Below, one piece after another: positions 1 to 11,388 of a DNA stretch of 64,000 bases (position 1 is its first letter; the number at the start of each line of letters is the position of its first letter). This DNA comes from Owenia fusiformis. Taxonomy: Eukaryota > Annelida > Polychaeta > Sabellida > Oweniidae. A model generated the notes under the pieces. That model was not told where the DNA came from. It worked only from the letters and a program-made list of their open reading frames with translations, and ran no database searches. The position numbers and the translations under genes are program-made. Where the stretch lies: contig CAIIXF020000001.1 of the NCBI GenBank assembly GCA_903813345.2, positions 54,517,885-54,581,884 on the forward strand. Direction: 5' to 3'.

Positions 1-154
1 ACAATATTGATCAAATCAATGCTAGTTCTTACCTCGCTTCCTCATTCTAGAAAATGGCGATATAAAATGGCGGAAATGACATAGTACATCAAAAGTGTAC
101 TACGGCATATTTTGTCACTGTCACGTGACTGTACCTTGTCGATGGTTAGGCGTG
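1..154. mobile_element. Terminal part of a CAC-ended inverted-repeat transposon (copy 1)
   Basis: The first 154 bases are, almost base for base, the reverse complement of 50319-50472, the left terminus of the element at 50319-52462. The shared block stops at the same terminal sequence (GGTTAGGCGTG at 144-154), after which the flanks differ. It is therefore one end of a second copy of the same family; the rest lies off the left edge of the window. No coding sequence is visible in it. Confidence 0.85.
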
Positions 155-1620
155 TCTCGTGCAGATACCAATATCACCTCGTAGATAAAAATGATATTCC
201 TCAAAATCATAGGATATCCTATAAATACCCCATGGTTGTGGAAAAATATAATCCATATCAATAACTAGATATAATGGACAGTTTTCAAAACCAAAACACT
301 TTTGAAACCATCGAGTGAACCATCTCTAACTTTTTATGGATGGCATTCGCCTTCGGCTGTCGGTGATTATCGGCGTTCGGCGGTCATGGTGTGTAACAAA
401 TGGTAGGTTGTAGCTGACATTTTGCATGTCAATGAATTGGTCATTTTAGATTACTTTGCAAAGGTATAAAGTTTTAGAAATCGCCGCTGCCAAGCGATTT
501 TGGAAAGTCGATTTGATCACTATCCCGGAGACATTAATAAGAGAAACGTAATTGTAGGTTAGAGATGTTGATTTTGTGGTTAGGAAATATATAAATGTCC
601 AAAATGATTTGTCAGACCAACCCTGGTCATTGATACTAAATGCGATACTCGGTATAGGATTATTAGGCGATCAGACGAATAATATTTTTGTAAATGGTGG
701 GTAAATATGGATATTTCAGCCCAATGTAAATGTAATGGTCAGTTCTTGTGCTGTACCAATCTGTATTGTTACTGAGATTGTCCCCGTTGATCATCTCCGT
801 CGCAATACAGAAAATATTGGTGCGAAGGGACAATCTCAGTAGCAATACAGAGGATCACACGATAAAAACGTTATTGAATGATTTGAAGTGGCAAATCCAG
901 ATACGGCCACATATGCCGTCTTCCAATTGCAAAGACAATGGATCCTTAATTTAAAAAGGACGAAGACAATGACAAATGATAATCCCTAATCCGTTGTCAA
1001 GTTACAATTTCCATCGGTAATCAAAGTGAGTAATTTTCTCTCGCAGTTTGAACATATATTACCTTTACCTTAGTAGCGAGATACTTAAATGATTGTTGAA
1101 CGTATTTGACATAGAACGTATTTGACATACTTGTTAAACATGCAAATCACGAACAAAAAACGTCGTTTTATTGCAAAATAAAGAAACATGTATTTAAAAT
1201 ACAAAATAACATTAAGATAAAACAGTCTTATACAAAAAGCGATATAATGCAAAAAAACAATATCGTAAAATGGTACAACATAACGCAATCCTGTGCATTT
1301 GACTTGAACAATCAGTAGTACCAAATTGCGATACATACCCCCGGGTACATACCTTACATAATTGCGATAATATGCGCTAAAATTAATGCAAACAAATGCC
1401 TATCACTAATGACTAGCCCTCAAAGGTTTGGTATGTATTTTCGTTGCATGATTTATATGTTATCGTTACTGATGAAAGATTTTATTTTGTGCTTTTCTAA
1501 TAAGTGATGCACAATTATCTTCCAAACTAATAGAGGGAATTGTATTTTAACGTAATGCGATGCAAAATTAAAAAACAAAAATCAATATTATTGTACACTC
1601 TAGTCAATATGACACAATAC
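155..1620. other. Non-coding stretch with one short hairpin
   Basis: I see no supportable gene. The short reading frames have no motif or splice context. The one structured item is an inverted repeat at about 757-851, with arms of roughly 25 bp reading GAGATTGTCCC on one side and its complement on the other. The rest is unremarkable AT-rich DNA. Confidence 0.6.
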
Positions 1621-1627
1621 ATTACAG

Positions 1628-2030
1628 TTTGGTGAAACGGCACTTCTGCACTTTCGTCATATTTTTGCTCGTATTTTGCACATTTGTACACCATTCAATT
1701 TGCTACCAGTCTAGCAGTGTACCGTATTTCATGACCATCAGACTAATAATCATAATAATGTTACAGCACTATGTCGCCCAACCTTTTCAACGACCCGACT
1801 TCATTCATCAGCACGCGTGGCCTGATGATATGATCTCCGTTCTGAGGTTATCAATTGTCCTGAGTTCAAGCTTGTATACTCTATTTTTTGTTTAAAGTGC
1901 TGTAACATTATGGCTATTAGTTTGATGGTCGTGAAATATAATAGGCCGGTAGGAATTTGAATGGTGTACACAAAATATGAGTGAGCAACTTGCTAAGGTG
2001 TGAGGAAAACAGTGTCAGGGTTACCGTTTA
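1628..2030. repeat. Foldback (inverted-repeat) element, ~400 bp
   Basis: The segment around TACACCATTCAA (1687) and the block ending at GTGCTGTAACATTAT (near 1900) are inverted copies of each other, with homology running outwards to about 1628 and 2030. This is the structure of a non-autonomous foldback or MITE. The arms are imperfect, suggesting age. No target-site duplication could be assigned. Confidence 0.6.
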
Positions 2031-2056
2031 CAACCACCTTTTATAAAACGATGGTA

Positions 2057-2845
2057 CACTCCCCTCCATAAGTTTGGCAACCTTTGTTCCCCCATTGAAC
2101 AACGTGTTAAAGCCTCTTTACCTTTTTATTTACTTAATCTGCGAAGAAAATACATATTATCGATGGAAAAGTAATTTGAGCTTATTTCCAATTCCTCCAA
2201 ATTTTCTTAATTTTTTCCTCAATTATAATAGGTCGAAAATTAATGATTTTGATGAATTTTTGAAGATCGACATGTCGCAAGTCATACGAGAAAAAAACAG
2301 TCATCTGAGTCCTTGCAAAAATATACAAGTTAGGTAGGCAACTGAATTTGCAACTTATTTTACAAAAATTGGTACGTTTCTTCAGGTTCAACAAAGTTAT
2401 AGGTGTTTAAAGTCAAAATTGTTTTTTCAAAACATCTCCAATTGAAATAACACTTGAGGCGAAAAATGATTTTCAAAAATGACTTTGACGCTCTGCAACT
2501 TTTGTATTCATCAAGTAAAACCAAGACTTAGTGAATGAAAATATTAGAGAATTCTATTTTCTATGTAAAAATATTTTAATCTTTTACTTAATTGATATCT
2601 GATTTGCCCCGAACCCACAATTTTCCATTGGTTTACATGGGAATGACGATTTTCAAAAATTCATCTTTATCACCAATTTTCGACCTTTTGTAATTGAAGG
2701 AAAAACTTTTGGAAATTTGGAGATATTGGAAATAAAGTATATTACGTTTTCATCAATAGTAATAAGTATTTTCATCGCAAGTAAAGATGCTTTAACACGT
2801 AGTTCAATGGGGGAGCTAAGGATGCTAAGTTTATGGAGAATAGTG
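2057..2845. mobile_element. TA-flanked foldback MITE, ~790 bp
   Basis: The left end (CACTCCCCTCCATAAG) and the right end (complement of CACTATTCTCCATAAA) form terminal inverted repeats that continue inwards for roughly 100 bp, including the shared CCCCCATTGAAC block. The dinucleotide TA lies directly outside both ends (2055-2056 and 2846-2847). This matches the TA target-site duplication of Tc1/mariner-type insertions. There is no transposase, so it is non-autonomous; the superfamily is an inference. Confidence 0.65.
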
Positions 2846-2859
2846 TATCTCGTTCAGTT

Positions 2860-3595
2860 ACAATAATTTAAAAACAAATGATAATAACATGTTGTTGTAC
2901 AGTAACACATAGGCTAAATAAAAGGCAACCCGAGAGAATATAAAAAAGTACCCAATAACAAATTCATTACATCTAATATATTGCAGTGCAAAATACTATT
3001 AAACGCAATATAAAAGAAATTCAACCAAATACTAAAATAGCGTAAAACGGTACAATGTATCAACGTGAAATTAAATACTTCAAAGTACATGTATTTTGAA
3101 TGTACGTCAATAAGAAAGATCGGAAATAAAATTATGAAATGCTAAAAGTATCTCGTAATTCAAAACAATAAAAAAGCAAAGACAATAGGCTTGAACAACA
3201 ACTGTATATAAAACGTTACAATATATTGTATGATCTTGTAAAATCTGTATGATAACATGTGAATATAATATTTCCTGATACCATTTTTAATTGACTCACT
3301 GATATCAATATCTGTACTCATTTTTTACGCTCGCTCGATCGTCAACTCGTATATATTTCCTTATTGCATAATAACACGTTCTCCCTGGGAAAAAGGCAGA
3401 GAATAGAATTTATATTCAAAGAATCCCGTAAAAGATCCCATTCATCCAAAGTTCCGTAACAAACCATATTCGATCCCGTATCAAGTTGAAAATGTAATTT
3501 GATTTAATATTTTTTCTCGGAATAAAATTCATAATCCATCCCTCCTATCAAACAAAATCATGGGATAACCCTCACATCATATTGCGAATGCGAAA
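2860..3595. other. AT-rich intergenic DNA, no feature seen
   Basis: No reading frame with protein-like composition, no splice-bounded exon and no clear repeat. Composition is very A-rich. Confidence 0.5.
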
Positions 3596-3602
3596 TATAA
3601 AC

Positions 3603-4185
3603 AGGGTGATCATAAAGTAAGATCATCATCAAAAGTGCTCTAATTTTTGTAAACATCGATGAATTTTGCTCATTCTGTCACAGAATGTTGATTTTATAAT
3701 TACTCATAAACAAGGTATATCTTAAAACCTTACATTTTGAAACGTTACATTTTAAAATGTGCGTTCTATGGTGACCATGGCAACCCATGTCGAGGGTACC
3801 CAGAGCAGTCGAAAAAAGAAAGGAAATTTTATGGTATCACTTAAGATGTGTGACGATAATCACAAATATATAGAACACCTAGAATAAACATCTGAGAGAA
3901 TAAGAATATACAATAATGCTTTGAATGTAACAAAATATGGTGGTATTTCCAAAATATACAACCATAAAGGAAGAAAACTTCATAATATTTTCTTTCTTTT
4001 TTGACTGCTGCGGGTACCCTCAACACGGGTTTCAGTGGTCACCATAGAACGCGTAATACTTAATGTAGCGCGGTGACATTTATTTTGTATATGTATATAA
4101 TAATAATTAGAGCAACGTTCTGTGAGAAATGAGCCAGGTTAATTTATGCTTGCCAAAATTAGAGCATTTCGGTCTTATCAAATGA
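3603..4185. repeat. Foldback element, ~580 bp
   Basis: The block at about 3640-3840 (GCTCTAATTTTTG, CTCATTCTGTCACAGAA, CGTTCTATGGTGACCA, GAGGGTACCC) returns as its reverse complement at about 3970-4180. The arms are roughly 200 bp with several indels. The left arm carries an RFX-like X-box word at 3771-3784 that is mutated in the right arm. Confidence 0.65.
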
Positions 4186-4526
4186 TAACCCAATAGAAGC
4201 AGACCAGTACAATGTGCAATTATTTAACTAACATACTGCAAAATGTACAATACTACACGAAATGAAGCAATGATAAAATAAACAATGCAAACATTACAAC
4301 ATAATATTGTAATTCATTACACCAGATTAAAAGAACTTAAACAAATAAATGCGATACAATTTGAGGCAAAATGGAAAAGATAAAATGAACTCATACTTTA
4401 ACACATTGTATGAAATACAAGCAAAACAAGGAGAATACAAATCAATTTGAACTAAGCAAAAAATGCAATCTACAATACAATGTGAGTTGATACAAGGCGA
4501 CAAAGCAAAATGTTTGCCAGTATCTT

Positions 4527-5065
4527 CACTGCTACCCACCTAGTTACACAGACGTATCGTCAGTGTATCATGGCTGAACTACTTCCGGGATTTGAATTTG
4601 GTAAGATATTTTTATTTCTCGATTTACATCTACTTATAAGTCACGATGTGGATTATAATTTGGCTCGAAGTTATGGGAGATAGTCTAGTTTGAGAATGTG
4701 TCGATGGTTGTAGGTTTGGTATGTTAACGAAGACGCATTTCACATATTTAGTCCCTCGCTTTTGTTACACTGACGATCGGCATTAATATTGCCAATATTA
4801 CACTGATATTGGTCGTACGTCAGTGTAACAAAAGCGAGGGACTAAATACGTGAATTGTGTCTTCGTTAACATATAAAACCTAAAACCATCGACACATTCT
4901 CAAACTAGACTATCTTCCTTAACTTCGAGCCAAATTATTATCCGCAACGTGACTTATAAGTAGGTGTAAATCGGGAAATAAAAAATCTTACCGAAACCTA
5001 GTCCCAGAAGTAGTCCCGCCATGATACACTGACGATACGTCTGTGTAACTAGGTGGGTAGCAGTG
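4527..5065. mobile_element. Near-perfect palindromic element with 5-bp target duplication
   Basis: The ends are identical inverted repeats: CACTGCTACCCACCTAGTTA starts the element at 4527 and its complement ends it at 5065, with perfect pairing for about 47 bp and good pairing through both arms to the centre near 4795. ATCTT flanks both sides (4522-4526 and 5066-5070), a 5-bp target-site duplication. No coding capacity. CAC termini with 5-bp duplications recall the Transib/RAG superfamily, but the terminal heptamer does not match the Transib consensus, so that is only a suggestion. Confidence 0.8.
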
Positions 5066-5604
5066 ATCTTACTATAGTACACTAAATATGCTATTTCTCT
5101 CCATGCCAAAGAGTATATATCAAATAAAGCGTGTACTTTCACCAAATATTTGTTTTATACGTAACTAATTATTCATATTATAATCGTTTTTTAGTTGAGT
5201 CGATTGGTGAGTAAGTACGTTAGTAGGTAGCTGATTACTTAACTGACTTAACCCATAAAGTAATATTTGGTTATCATCATATTGGTTTTTCGAAATGCAA
5301 AGCACCATAGAATCTAAAACGGAATTCAGATTTCAATTCTGATTTCAGATTAGTATTTTTGAAAAGATTGTACACCTTTTTCATAACCCACGCGTTTAAA
5401 TTTAGAGAACCCCGTAAAGGCCTAGATTTGGACCTCGGCTTTTCAGTGTCCTTACTTTGAATGTCAAAATCAGTAAAAGTAATCAAAAGACGACGTCTTG
5501 CCTTTGGAATTAGATACTTTTTACAAGGAATATATTGAAAAAAGAAGGAGACATATTAAGGGACGGTTGAGAAAAGTGGTAAAATAATGTATGTATGACA
5601 CTAG

Positions 5605-5710
5605 TACAATAACGTCATTTCAAAGGGCAATATAGTGAAATATTGGACCAAGGGCCCAAGGTCCAATATTTCACTATCTTGCCCGCAGAAATGACGTTAT
5701 TACTATTATT
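5605..5710. repeat. Palindrome around GGGCCC, ~100 bp
   Basis: AATAACGTCATTTC, the GGGCAATATAGTG block and GTGAAATATTGGACC are mirrored as their complements around AAGGGCCCAA at about 5650. It is a near-perfect hairpin with no coding content, probably a foldback-element core. Confidence 0.6.
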
Positions 5711-7800
5711 ACCACCGTTAATGCCCAGGGCTGAAATAGCAAATTTGAAATAGAAAATCTTACGCACTGAACGAAATCACTTTTTCGGGAAACATAGCCG
5801 GGCGGATAATGTCATTATTGCCCGACTAAAGTCATTAACACCCGACACAATATTGCTCACGTCAATATAGCAATTTAAATGCCTTCTCAACTAGTACTAA
5901 AACCCATAGAACAGGCCCTGCAAGGTGGTAATAATGTAGATTATAATTCAACCTATTCCATTTCTTACAAAATATCAAATTGAATTGACCCGTCAATAAT
6001 TAAATATAAACTACGGCTGTTTAACCTTTTTGTAAACTCTTCAGCTAAGATCCACCATGTGTTTGGTGTTTTATGGACAGTTAAAAAATGAGAAAGGCCT
6101 GGATGTAACATGCACCTTATTCTGAAAATTGTCTCCTGAAGGTCTTTCACACGACTACAGATCAAACGTCCCAAGCAGGGATGCGTTTACCGTTAACCAT
6201 AAGTTTAACATTTTCAATAAGGGCGCAATAAGGTCGTATTTCAAAGCAATACATCACATTTGTGCAATTGGAGGGGTCATTCGTATACGGTCAACTTAAC
6301 TGTCATTCTAAAAAGCATCATCCATTTGTATTTATTTGTCACTGGCAGGTTTAAGAGCATCCGTATAAACATTAATTTAAAAATGTCAACTCTGTATTCA
6401 TTCCCCACCAACATAGGGATTCGTAAGCAACGGGACACTCTTCAAAAGCAGGGAGCGATTGAAAGATTAAGCTATTTATTAGAAATACTTTTATCTCCAT
6501 TTTACCAGAACCAAAACAATATTATCAGCACACCATTAGAAGGCTTATCCATTCTTCTTAAATCTGTAGCTATTTAAAATCATGAAAGCGTCTGTAATAT
6601 TATCTATATATTATGTCAGTCAAATGCATATCACTTCCCAAAAGTCTGATTCAAATCTGTTATGAAGGACGGTATACGTTTTTCAATGATGCGCCGAATT
6701 ATGTTAAGTTGCTATCTATTTCATATCGTCCAAACTGTATGTTGTTAGTATGAGGAAAATATTTCGCCATTTCCTTTAAACGTTCTATACGTTACAGTTC
6801 GTTTTTTAGTTTCCAAATGTTTCATTCAACTATGCTATAAAGGAGAAACTCCGTGTAAATGAATATTTCCTTTGTATTTTCTCTGCATGTTTTGCTGATC
6901 TTTTAACTGTTTTTCAGTACTTTAACTAAATGAAAATGTATAGCGAAATTAATTAAATACGCGCTGTGTTTTGAACTTTGTAAAGGATTTACATTTGTAA
7001 AATTGTGCTTCCCTGCCTTGGAAAGCCACGCCTTCTCTATCATCGCCTTCGGGACGCTATGCAAACGGTATACGTCATTCTCATAAAGTTTAAGGGCGGC
7101 AATACTTCAAGTATACGTATAGGACGGGATGCGTCCAAATGAAACACACAATGGAAGTTGTTCATAGCGTACACGTAAATCATTGAATGACGGGCATATC
7201 AGTAGTTCTACGATTGTTCACCGTGTTTATACGCCTATTTTTGTAATCATACATGGTCCACTGGCGGATCCAGATCCATCTTGCCCCCCCCCCACCCACC
7301 TTGTGGGCCAAGAAAAACATCATAGGGCCCAAAAAATGTTTTGGTAAAAAATTACATAGGGCCTCATAAAAACCGAGCCTTTTTGGGAATGATTTGACAA
7401 CCTAGGCCAAATTTTCAAAGAATGGGGGTTAAATTTTCTTCTGGATCCTCCAGTGTGGTCTAAGTTGTTAATTCGAAAAGGCCAAATAATTGCGATATTG
7501 AATGTGCAACTCATCACGGTACACCTCGCCCGACGAGTGACACGTGTTGGTAAAAGCTATCCAATCCTGCACATAGAACTCATGCATAATACAACAAGTT
7601 CTGGGATTGAAATTGTATAGTAGTTTAAGCCAATTTACTGACTGAATTACTCAGTTGGAGTAACATTCCCGGGGAAACTTTCCCGGGGACAGATAATAGT
7701 TCCATCTATTGACCAAACTAGGTACTACACTTCACTCCACCTTTTGAAAATAACTAACTCATATACATGATTGTACTGTTTGTACTCCTTAGACACTTTC
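5711..7800. other. Intergenic DNA, no gene recognised
   Basis: Several short reading frames occur (for example 6260-6577), but none shows a domain motif, a signal peptide or splice-bounded structure. A short C-run lies near 7285. I see nothing else to annotate. Confidence 0.5.
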
Positions 7801-7801
7801 G

Positions 7802-8213
7802 TTAAGGTTCAGCTGGAAAGTAACATTTTGGTAAAAGATTGCTATACCTGCACATGTTATTTTCTGGTACAAAATAAAGTATGAAGGCATGTATCAATTT
7901 CCTTGCTTTTTTCAGGAAAGTATCATTACATTGTCTTCTTTTAGAATATCTGGTAGGCGTTCAAAGGGAACTCCAGGGAATTCTGATATTTCACACTTCC
8001 TGTTTTTCCAAATATTCTTTCAAAGTTTCCAGACAACACAGGAGCTACCATTGACCTGTTTCCAGGTTTACTAAAAGTAGACAGTGTAATGATACTTTCC
8101 TGAAAAAAGCAAGGAAATACACACATGCCTTCATACTAAATTATGTACCAGAAAATAACATGTGCAGGTATAGCAATTTTTTACCAAAATGTTACTTTCC
8201 AGCTGAACCTTAA
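7802..8213. mobile_element. Palindromic MITE bounded by TTAA, 412 bp
   Basis: TTAAGGTTCAGCTGGAAAG begins the element and its exact complement ends it. The arms of about 150 bp are nearly perfect and meet around 8005. TTAA stands at both ends; it could be a piggyBac-type target duplication or simply part of the terminal repeat. Because the arms mirror each other, both strands translate to the same short peptide, which explains the open frames here. Confidence 0.75.
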
Positions 8214-8436
8214 AGCCGAATTCAACTATGCTTGAAATTATACTGATTATATGTGCCATTTTGTACCCGTATACGTCATGTTCAAAGGTCATAGCAAATA
8301 AAATGTAGTCGGGCTGCCATGGTAATCAAGTAAATATGCCACGCCCACTCTTCAGTGTAGTACTATAGTATAGAACTATCGTCGTCATTATTGCTCAGAT
8401 TTTAATGAGATTCACACCAAAATTGAAGGTTACTCG

Positions 8437-8450
8437 GTTACCATAGCAAC
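8437..8450. promoter_or_regulatory. RFX X-box-like motif
   Basis: The 14-mer GTTACCATAGCAAC matches the palindromic X-box consensus bound by RFX factors (two half-sites, GTTACC and its inverse, with a 2-bp spacer). It lies 30 bp before an ATG (8480) that is followed by a consensus splice donor (GTAAGT, 8489). A similar word also occurs by chance inside the repeat at 3771, so function is uncertain. Confidence 0.3.
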
Positions 8451-9656
8451 GCCGTTGCGGATTCAGGATTGGCAACATCATGTTTTTGGTAAGTATCACG
8501 TATAGTTCATGTCGCATAGCTCGCTTCTAAAAGGACGCGGAACCGTGAAAACTACTTACAGGTTCCATATGCGTCGTTTTATGCTCAATGATTTGTTAAT
8601 ATGTTAAAACGTTCTGCAGCGGCCGTGTAAATTTAAGCCATTAATATTATTGGGTTTGATGGACCGTTACAGGGATTTAAGTTAATGAGCTCTTATATCT
8701 GACTATTATAATTATTTGATTTTTACATCCCCAGGCACGATGTCCGACACGTATCAAGTAGAAATAGAATATGATTGATCTAATCTTAAATGTCTGTCAT
8801 CTCGGTCGGCTTTATTTATCTTCATATACTTTTCATGAATCAGTAGATATAAAAAAAACGAGCATGCAACGTTATGTAATATATTGATATGTACCTATAG
8901 AACGACATGGCATCTATAAATAGAAACAAAATAAATTATGAAAATTAGTCAATGCTGCAACATCTGGCTCAAATATGCTTATTTTCGAAACACTGCCGAT
9001 TGTGAGTTCGCTGGCTGAGATGCACTAGAACATATCATATACAGTAATATGATTATACGAATAGTGACTAACATTGAGCGAAATAGCACAAAATATTTTT
9101 TCCCGGGGGAATATCCTGTCCACTGACATGCCATGTGGACAGAATATTCCCGAGGGGAAACTTTTTACACTATTTCCCGAAAATTTGGCAGTAACTATTT
9201 GTTTACTTGTATACCACAGTATTATGTACTCTGTAAACAAAAACAAAATGAGAAGTATTTTCTAGTGGTCACATTACTTAATTGGCGATCCCTACATTTT
9301 ATCTTCCCTGATAGTAGGGATTTAGAACTTTGCAGGGAATCATCTATTTCATATCATATGACCGGGAATAAGCCAATGAGTATCTTGAATACATATTGGG
9401 TATATAATAATACATTATATACATTATACCTCGTCGAAATCCCAATTTCGTTGATACAAGCCTATAAATAATGCATGCATTAATGATAACTTTTTTTGTT
9501 TAAAATGAAGTATCCATGGCGACCACATAACATTGTGTATGTATGATTTTGACATTCACTCCATAGCCACTTGCTGATCAGACAATAATAAAAGAAGAGC
9601 CACGGGTTGCACAAGAGCTGAGACGAATTGCCACAGACGACCAATTTACATAAACG

Positions 9657-9954
9657 ATGAATACGACTTTTTTGACATCGATAATTTTGATAATAACGTA
9701 TATCCAAGTCTTGTTGGACTTTTCAATTGGACATCAATTTCATAAATCTAAAAACACGAGGCTAGATGATGTATTGCATGTGATACCAATGTTGTCAGTT
9801 GACGAATGCGCCGTTTACTGCGAATCAACGAAGGGATGCATTATGTTTAATTTTCGGAAGAGTAATGGCAACGATACATGTCAATTATTGGCGAAAAGTG
9901 GCACCTTTATAAATAACCAATATGATTATGACCTTTGGCGACCTAATGAGATAG
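9657..9954 (+). CDS. PAN/WSC secreted protein, exon 1: signal peptide and PAN/Apple domain
   Basis: Encodes residues 1-99. The first ~25 residues are a clear signal peptide (a hydrophobic run ILIITYIQVLLDF after MNTTFLTS). After it comes a PAN/Apple-like cysteine pattern: DECAVYCES, GCIMFNFRKS and DTCQLL, the C-x3-C ... C ... F-x-F ... C-x-L arrangement of that fold, which usually binds proteins or carbohydrate. The exon ends in phase 1 at a GTATGT donor. The ATG at 9657 was chosen because it begins directly at the signal peptide. An untranslated first exon farther upstream is possible. Confidence 0.75.
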
Positions 9955-10271
9955 GTATGTTTCTGAAGTATCAGGTATAATTCTGAAGTAATTCATTTGG
10001 ATGATATTGAAGCTCATAATGATAACGCAGACATAACTATTGACATATTTGATATAGTACTTTTAAATATCGAATAATTGCAGTTAACCTGAGAATATTC
10101 AAAATTTATACTTCACAGGGAAAGGTAAAACCTGAACACACTGCTGATCTTTCATATTTAGCTACTTAAACATTTCGTACTTATTTCATCATTTAAGTTA
10201 AACCATTCATGTGTTCATGTATCCCATTGTATCCTTATGTAGATCTTTATCAATGTATATGACAGCTTCAT

Positions 10272-11188
10272 ACAAGGGTGTTAAAAAAACGCAACCCAAA
10301 GAAATCGCTATATCTTGGAAAATACTAATCCAATTGTGCTCAATTTTTCAGGAAAGAAAGAACAGACTGTGTATATATAGCTCCTGTTTTTAGTTAGTTG
10401 TGAAACATGATGCCCTGGACACCTGCTCAAATGACATTATTATTAGAAAAATTATAAAAACGCGAATGGAAAATCTATATATATTTTGAAAAATACTAAT
10501 TCAATTATGTTCATTTTTTCAGGAAAGAAAGAAGAGACTGTGTATGTATAGCTCCTGCTGTTAGTAAGTTGTAGAACATGATGGCTTGGACACCTGCTCA
10601 AAAGACAGTTGTACTAGGAAAATACAAAAAACGCAGTCAGAGGTGACTGCCACAGCAATGAAACCAAATAACTTTTTAACCATAGTGTTTTGGCACTTCA
10701 GATTTGGCACAAATTATCCTCATTCAATGTGTGGTGAAGTTATGGAGTTTCATCAAAATCACTCCAGGGACTTTACAGTCATGGTCAAAAAGTCTTCTTG
10801 AGTCTTCCTGAAGCATGGCGTTTGACTGCGATTTTAAAGCATTTCTGCCATTACAGTAAAGTCTCTGAAGTGATTTTGATTTCACTCAACAGATTCACAA
10901 TACATTTAATGAAGATGATTTGTGCTAAATTTGAAGAGCCAAAACGCTATGGTTGGGGAGTTATATTGTTTTTTCTGGGTTGCAGTCACTCCTGGCTGCA
11001 TTTTTGTATTTTCCTAATACAACTGTCTTTTGAGCAGGTGGCCAAGGTATCATGTCTTAGAACTAACCATCTACTGGAGCTATACATACACAGTCTCCTC
11101 TTTCTTTCCTGAAAAAATGAACATAATTGAAACAGTATTTTTCAAGATATAGTGATTTCTTTGTGTTGCGTTTTTTTAACACCCTGTA
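10272..11188. mobile_element. Long hairpin MITE ending CAAGGGTGTT / AACACCCTG, ~915 bp
   Basis: The left end CAAGGGTGTTAAAAAAACGC pairs with the right end GCGTTTTTTTAACACCCTG. Pairing continues through almost the whole element, so it is one long imperfect hairpin. An extra direct duplication of about 190 bp lies in the left arm (the CAGGAAAGAAAGAA blocks near 10350 and 10520). TA lies outside both ends. It lies in the first intron of the PAN/WSC gene. Confidence 0.75.
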
Positions 11189-11274
11189 CAAAACATGTCA
11201 AACATGAATCTCAAACGTTGGTTAATGACCCTCGAGTCGCACTTAATAATATTGTTGATAAACTTTTGTTACAG

Positions 11275-11388
11275 TTGAATTGATCTATTTGGGATGCAAC
11301 AAACAATTCTACTACACATATGAAAGTTGGAGTACACCTTATGATAACCTAACACTGCAGGGATGTGTTGATGATTGCAGGCAAAAAG
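11275..11388 (+). CDS. PAN/WSC secreted protein, exon 2: N-terminal half of WSC domain
   Basis: The acceptor TTACAG and the donor AAAAAG/GTAATA bound a 114-bp exon that keeps phase with exons 1 and 3. It encodes IYLGCNKQFYY and LTLQGCVDDCRQKG. The IYLGC opening and the C-x3-C pair are typical of the start of a WSC domain. The 3' part of this exon plus the donor has been amplified into the tandem array immediately downstream. Confidence 0.75.

Noticed and set aside
7889-8126. Two overlapping frames on opposite strands that encode nearly the same peptide (FPCFFQESIITLS)
   Set aside because: They are the two arms of one palindrome, not genes.
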